Below, piece by piece: positions 58,590 through 64,000 of a DNA stretch of 64,000 bases. Below the pieces are notes generated by a model. That model had not been told where the DNA came from. It ran no database searches and saw nothing but the letters and a program-made list of their open reading frames with translations. The translations under genes and the position numbers were made by a program. Location: NCBI GenBank assembly GCA_020310875.1, contig CM035432.1, forward strand, positions 91,849,018-91,913,017, given 5' to 3'. The stretch is from Ceratopteris richardii (Eukaryota > Streptophyta > Polypodiopsida > Polypodiales > Pteridaceae). Every line of letters starts with the position of its first letter. Positions within the stretch are counted from its first letter, which is position 1.

Positions 58590-60960
58590 CAAGAAGATGT
58601 AGGTGTATGTCCTTCATGATAAGGCTCAAGATTTTGGTAAGTTTAAAGAATGGCTTCAGCTTGTTGAAAATAAAACAAGGAAGAAGATGAAGAAATTCAA
58701 GACACATGGTGGTGGGGAGTTCAGATCAACCAAGTTTGAAGATTTCTACAAGAGTAAAGGAATCAAGCATCAGCTCAGAGTGGCACATAGACCTCAATAG
58801 AATAGTGTTGTTGAACATCAGAATCAAACCATCATGGAAATGTCAATGTGCATGTTGAAGGGAAAGGGTTTTCCAAATCATTTTTTGGTAGATACTATCA
58901 ACACCACTATCTACATCTTAAATCGAAGTTACACCAAGGTGCTTGATGGAAAGACTCCACAAGAGACCTACACTAGTAAAAAGCCATCTGTTTCCCATTT
59001 CAAAGTATTTTGAACTGAATGTTATGTACATGTTCCAAATACGGAGAGAAACAAGCTTCAATAGAAAATCATCAAACGTATCTTCTTAGGGTACAATGAA
59101 GATAAGAAGGCTTATAAGCTTTATGAAGCTAAGGCTAACAAGATCATGGAAATTTCTCGATGTGGTGTTTAAGGAGTAGCTGCCACATGCAATGGAGGAG
59201 GAAAAGAGAGCTTCCACTTTATCATCAGGGTAAGGGGCAGTTTACTATGAACCTAGCCCAAGATCTACCTCCTCTACACAAGAGAGGGAAGCATCATCTT
59301 TAGATGATGAGTCTAAAAGTCACCAAATTATCGTCATGCAAGTGGAAATCCGTTGCCACATTGGATGAGGCAGCTCCATGATTCTGCAAAACCCATCCCA
59401 TAGTAACTAGAATAGGTTGTAGATGGACTGAGGTGATCACAAAGAATAGGGGAACAAATATGGGCAAGTCCCATACTATGAATACAACCTTGATGCTAAG
59501 CTCATTCAAGAATAAGCAAAGGAACCAACCAATGTGGAAGAGGCACTCCACGATTTGAATTGAAGGGGTTCCATGCAAACAAAATACAACAATGTCATGA
59601 AGAATGGAACTTGGGAGCTAGTGGATGGATCCCCTAAGCATAAACTCATTGGCACAAAGTGGGTCTGGAAGCTAAAGTACTAGGCTGATGGTACTTTGGA
59701 AAAGTAAAAAGCAAGAGTTGTTGTAGAGCACTACTCAAAGTTGAAGGGATTGAAGTTTGTGAATCATTTTCTTCGACTACAAGGATGAATACTATCCGAG
59801 TAATACTATTTATGGATGTGCATAAATGATGGTTAGTCTATCACATGGATGTCAGATCAGAATTCCTTAATGGAAACCTCAAGGAGGAGGTATATGTGTC
59901 TCAACCACAAGGGTTTGAGGATCTCCATTCACAAAATAAGGTATGTAAGCTGAAGATGGCATTGTATGGGCTGAAACAAGCCCCCAGATCATGGTATGAG
60001 TGGCTAGATAATGGTATGAGTGGCTAGATAAGTATCTTTCTGATCTAAGTTCCAAAAGATGTGCTTCTAATGCTAACGTGTATATTCTAAAGAGAGTAGG
60101 GAAGACAATTATGCATGTACTCTATGTAGATGACCTTGTGATTACAAGAAATGATTATTCTCTTCTTCAAAAAACTAAAGATGCCATGAGTTCAAAATTT
60201 GAAATCGCAAACGTGGGATTAATGCGTTAATGCTTGGGTCTTTAAGTATGACAAGAATGAGGGAAGATTTCCATCTCTCAAAAAAAGTATGCAAGATAGA
60301 TTTTGAAGGCTTTCAACATGGAGAATTGAAAGGATATTTCTACACCTATGGAAGTTAGCACAAAATTATCTATTGAAGATCCTTCACCTCCAATAGATAT
60401 TGGAAGATATAGGAAATTATTTGGAAGTCTCATATTCTTGTGTAATTGGAGACTAGATATCTCCTATGCTATTAGAGTAGTAAGCAGGTTCTCTAATAAG
60501 CCTTGCAAAATGCATTGGAAGCAAAGGATGCATATACTCAAGTATGTGAAAGGAACCATTGGTTATGGTATTCTCTACGAAGAAGGATCTTCTATAGTTG
60601 GATAGTGTGACTCAGATCAAGCGAGAGATATTGGTACTAGAAAATCAATTTTTGGATGTTTCTTTTCTTGGAGATCTAGGATTTTCTCTTGGATCAATAA
60701 GAAGCAACCGACTATATCATTTGAGTAGGATCCTATGGCACATTGGAATATAGGGACAAGAGGCTACATGGTTGAAGTGTGGCAACCAATGTTGCATGGC
60801 CATGGGCAAGAATCTTGTTCTCCATGCACATACCAAGCAAAAAAAAATTCATTATCACTATGTGCAAGAGTTGATCGAGGAAGAATCATGGAGATAAGCT
60901 ATTGTCCAAATAAAGAAAATGGAGAGGACATCTTCACCAAGGCTCTTGGGAGATAGCATC
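58590..60960 (+). pseudogene. Copia-3 integrase, RT and RNase H
   Basis: Integrase part: WLQLVENKTRKKMKKFKTHG, GGEFRSTKFEDFYKSKGIKH, PQ*NSVVEHQNQ and IIKRIFLGYNEDKKAYKLYE. RT part: KHKLIGTKWVWKLKY (about 59640), [36 protein letters not shown] and YVDDLVITR near 60125. RNase H part: YRKLFGSLIFLCNWRLDISY and ENGEDIFTKALG at about 60950. Numerous stops and frameshifts, and a 21-bp duplication (tgagtggctagataatggta) near 60000, make it inactive. Confidence 0.85.
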
Positions 60961-61032
60961 TTCATCAACACTTCCCAAAGCTTGGGATTGGACAAAGAAG
61001 GTAGTTCACTACATAGTGGACATTGAGGGGGA

Positions 61033-61740
61033 TGTTAGATATGCTCAATACTCCACCCTCAAGTGACCACAATGATCCATGGTGCTCTAAGCTACCAAGG
61101 CCCCCATTATGAAGAGAATCCATTCTAAGAACCTGGACATTTCTGGAATCCTAACTTCCAAGTTAGATGAGGTCTATGTGTGACCATTGATGGTAATAGA
61201 TGATCTTTGTGGGCCTAGCCATTTGATTAGGTAGTGCACAAACTTTCAGGCCATTGGGTTTCCATTCAAGGTGAAAATAAAGTTCTTGTAGTGCTGCACG
61301 ATTTCCTCATAGAACCTTATTCAGGAGAGTGCAAAGGGGGGCTTGCCCCCTTTTGCACTGTCCAAGGATCCTACCCACCAGCCCATGGGGCCGCGATGGT
61401 AGGACTTCTGGTCATGGAGATATTGTTGGATTATATATTTTTTCTTCTATTTTGTCTCTTTCCACTACCTTTATCTATACCAAATCCCATATAAAAGCTA
61501 CATAAGCATAGCCCATGTGTAGCTCTACATAACATTGCGTATTAGTAAGCCCTTCATCTAGAGTCTATCTAGATTTCCATCTAAGCTCCACACTAGGAGT
61601 GCACGTGTAGAACACCATCTTTGTGGCTACATTACTCTTGGAACTTTGAAAATTTTAGTTCTTTATCTCTCAATCTATGTCTCTTTTTTTCTACATTATT
61701 TTCTCAACTCTATCTATTATGTTGTGCAATTATTTCTTAG
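61033..61740 (+). repeat. Copia-3 3' LTR
   Basis: Begins TGTTAGATATGCTCAATACT after the polypurine tract. The right end is not sharply defined and is set near 61740. Confidence 0.7.
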
Positions 61741-62424
61741 AAAAAAATCACATTGAAACATGTGGGGGAATAACAATCACCAAGATTTACTCTTGATGAT
61801 GCAATTTTCTTAGTAAGTTTTGTAAATCTTAGAGATCCTCCATCTACTACTACAGTTATTACTTGTTTATTCTTTTGAAGTATTAAAATCATATATTTTT
61901 TCACCAATCCTTCATCGATGGAGCATGAGGAGGCTCTCGAATGGACTAAAGCTATGAGGGAAATGGTCTTCCTAGGCATTATCAATTTGACAAGGGCAAG
62001 GCATGTTTCTATGGATGTCATTGGAATTATGAGATCCTTTCTTATATCATGGTTTGTTCGTATGGTCTTCTTTACAACTCAACTTCTCGTTTGCCTTCTC
62101 CATAAGGATGAGTGCAACTTTGGAGTTTTTTTTCTTAGTGGGAGAGTTTATTGCAATATGATCAGGGTACCCATAATAGAGGCATAGCATGTTATCGCTC
62201 CTTCTTTGTTTGTCTTGTGGGATTATTGGTTGGAACCTTGTTATGTCTATTTGCATAGGTTCAAATATCAGCTCTTTCTTATGAGTAGAACTGAGTAGTT
62301 TCCCTTTTTGCATCATGAGTAGAAGGTACTTCACATCATCTCTCAAACCCCATCCACATTGACTTATGAAAATGGGTCTCATACCAAGTGAGATTATAAA
62401 TTTATTGCCTAAATTATCATGCAT
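61741..62424 (-). pseudogene. Gypsy-like gag zinc knuckle and protease fragment
   Basis: On the minus strand, 62424-62047 carries gag with a decayed knuckle (CLYYGYPDHIAINSPTKKK; the expected form is CxxCxxxGHxxxxC). It is followed at 62021-61737 by a protease whose site reads ALVHSRASSCSIDEGLVKKY, where DSG has become HSR. A frame change joins them. It is a dead fragment without LTRs. Confidence 0.65.
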
Positions 62425-64000
62425 AGATTATGTAAGATGACTGCAACAACTAAAGATTAGGACCTCCATGTGCTAGAGAGATATGACTCTTCTCCCAACT
62501 GTATGACTCTATGTATAGCTCTCTCCAAGAGACTACCTACTATGGCAGGTGGATACTAACCCTCCAAGTGTCCGCCATGTAACTACATGTACGTCAAGTA
62601 TCCAAGTGAACTGGAGTTAACTCAAGTGGATGCTTCTACCCAAGACCTCTTCATTCACATCCATATGACTTAACCACTAGGTCAAGCACCTTTACTTCTC
62701 TAGAGAGCATAAACACCTTCACTTAAGTCTACTCCCATGACTTTTGCCCTACACTTGAATGACCAAATGATGCCCAAACCGAAGTCCATTTGAACTTGCC
62801 GGACCCTCATGTCATTAACTAACTTTATAAAAATTACCTTGATGTAGCTTCCGAAATTTTATTTATGCTACTCGACTAGCGTGTAGATTTCCAAATGTGG
62901 CAGTGAGTTCTCAGAGAAACCCCTCACCACAACTCGGGACTAATAGGTATGGATAACTGAACTAGACAAGATATAACAAATCCCACAACTTGGGGCTGCA
63001 AGTATGAAACAAGATATCTTAATCATAAGAACTCCCTTGAGCGAGATTAACTAAACACAAAAGATAATTGGAAAGGACCTCATATTGTGAGATTACAAGA
63101 GGACAAGACTAGATGTCCAGAAACTAGATAGGATTAAAGCAAGACTAGATAGGACTAAAACAAGGGACAAGATAAGAACACGAATTGGAAGTTGGAAAGT
63201 AGTTACTTGGAGATCGTAACTCCTTGAGCTCTTAAGATTGGCATTGGCAAGACGAAAGATAAATGGCCGAGTCCTCCACTTTTAGGTGTTGAAGGTGGTT
63301 TATCAAGGGTAGTTACAAAATGATGATATCATAGATGATGTCATCAAATCGAAACAAGGTTTGAGTAACAAAACAAGGCAAGTAGAAAATCGTTCCTAGG
63401 GTTTTGGCATGCACGAATGCAACAATGATGCTAGACTTCCAAAATCCTTCCCAAATCTTGAGTTTTGTAAATTCCATAAAAACCCATATCAAAACATAAC
63501 AGAGATGGGTGACCTCTATGACCTCTTGAGAAATGTGCTCCCTACTGAAGATCTTACTAAATCCTATTCTAACATCCGATATATGCATTTTTTCTTTACA
63601 AATGCGCAACATTGTTCTAGTCAATAGGTTAGACCTCTTGCTTAAGAAATTACTCAAATAAATTTAACGTCTTTGAGAATTAAACCATAAATCAACGAAA
63701 TAAACAAAAGAAAATACTAATTATAAAAGTGAAATGCATTAAGCTTTACTTGAGTAATCAAACGCATCAACCTTCACTTAAGTAAATATTTATTCTATGC
63801 ATTAGGGATATCTTACACGAGAAGAAAAAGTTATGTTACAATGGACATAACCATCCAACCTACATATCAAGGGGAAGACAAGGTAAGATGGAGTAGAAGA
63901 GTAGTGCGGTTGCATTCACGACCACCCCTTACATGTAGTAAAAATAGCATATCCGTATTGGAAGACTAGTCCTAATATGAGAAGATTTCCACTTGTGTCA
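62425..64000. other. No recognised feature
   Basis: AT-rich sequence with short open frames that show no family signature by eye and no repeat structure I can define. Confidence 0.4.

Larger units (their letters stand above)
57910..61740 (+). mobile_element. Copia-3: internally deleted Ty1/copia retrotransposon
   Basis: Two related LTRs start TGTTAGATA at 57910 and 61033. The second is preceded by a purine tract GAGGGGGA. The 5' LTR match runs to about 58520. Integrase core sequence begins some 70 bp later, so primer site, gag and protease are deleted. The LTRs are visibly diverged, so this is an old insertion. Confidence 0.8.

Noticed and set aside
63313..63657. 114-aa minus-strand frame
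   Set aside because: No recognisable domain and a composition typical of random AT-rich frames. Not called as a gene.

Overview
The window looks like land-plant heterochromatin. It is AT-rich and packed with nested transposable elements: Ty1/copia and Ty3/gypsy retrotransposons primed by initiator-Met tRNA, a plant-type LINE and a CACTA/En-Spm transposon. It also has plant telomere-like CCCTAAA motifs and GT-AG introns. I see no ordinary housekeeping gene, rRNA or tRNA. The mixture (a DUF7869-like DDE element, decayed copia elements, a GC-rich LINE) would suit a large-genome plant such as a fern, but that is a guess.

Left block (1-19 kb). Copia-1 runs from a 5' LTR at 4817 to a 3' LTR remnant ending near 19013. 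Its gag is split in three, and the middle piece (10504-11543) is inverted. Two other elements occupy the breaks. T1 (termini at 5452 and 11544) carries a decayed DUF7869-like transposase gene (12000-14738, minus). T2 (terminus at 10503) carries the most striking gene of the window: an apparently intact six-exon gene (10368 to 6106, minus; 976 codons) joining a ParB-like domain to an N6/N4-type DNA methyltransferase domain. Introns 1 and 3 of that gene hold tandem arrays of a 19-bp palindrome, GTCGATGCCWGGCATCGAC, spaced at almost exactly 31 bp.

Middle block (19-41 kb). A nearly intact 6.6-kb LINE (19048-25661, minus) with a 15-bp target duplication sits just beyond the copia-1 3' LTR remnant. 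A second, decayed T2 locus (28.4-32.6 kb) shows the same 31-bp palindrome arrays, a ParB pseudo-exon on the plus strand, and the T2 promoter plus exon 1 on the minus strand. A second decayed T1 (33.7-36.9 kb) interrupts a gypsy element (36.9-38.7 kb, minus). A further decayed copia (38.8-41.2 kb, plus) follows.

Right block (41-64 kb). Copia-2 (41195-56496) has two 231-bp LTRs and a 5-bp target duplication. A complete 10.2-kb CACTA element (45944-56125, 3-bp target duplication) is nested in its RNase H region. The CACTA carries TnpD-like and TnpA-like genes, subterminal repeats, and about 3 kb of AT-rich and telomere-motif tandem repeats. Beyond it lie a protease fragment, copia-3 with its own LTRs (57910-61.7 kb), a gypsy-like gag/protease fragment, and about 1.5 kb in which I see nothing.

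The candidate undescribed system is T2: a ParB-methyltransferase gene carrying phased palindromic arrays that resemble parS-like binding sites inside its own introns. I infer that the protein may recognise or modify these arrays. The sequence supports the gene model, the arrays and the repeated association, but not the biochemistry.
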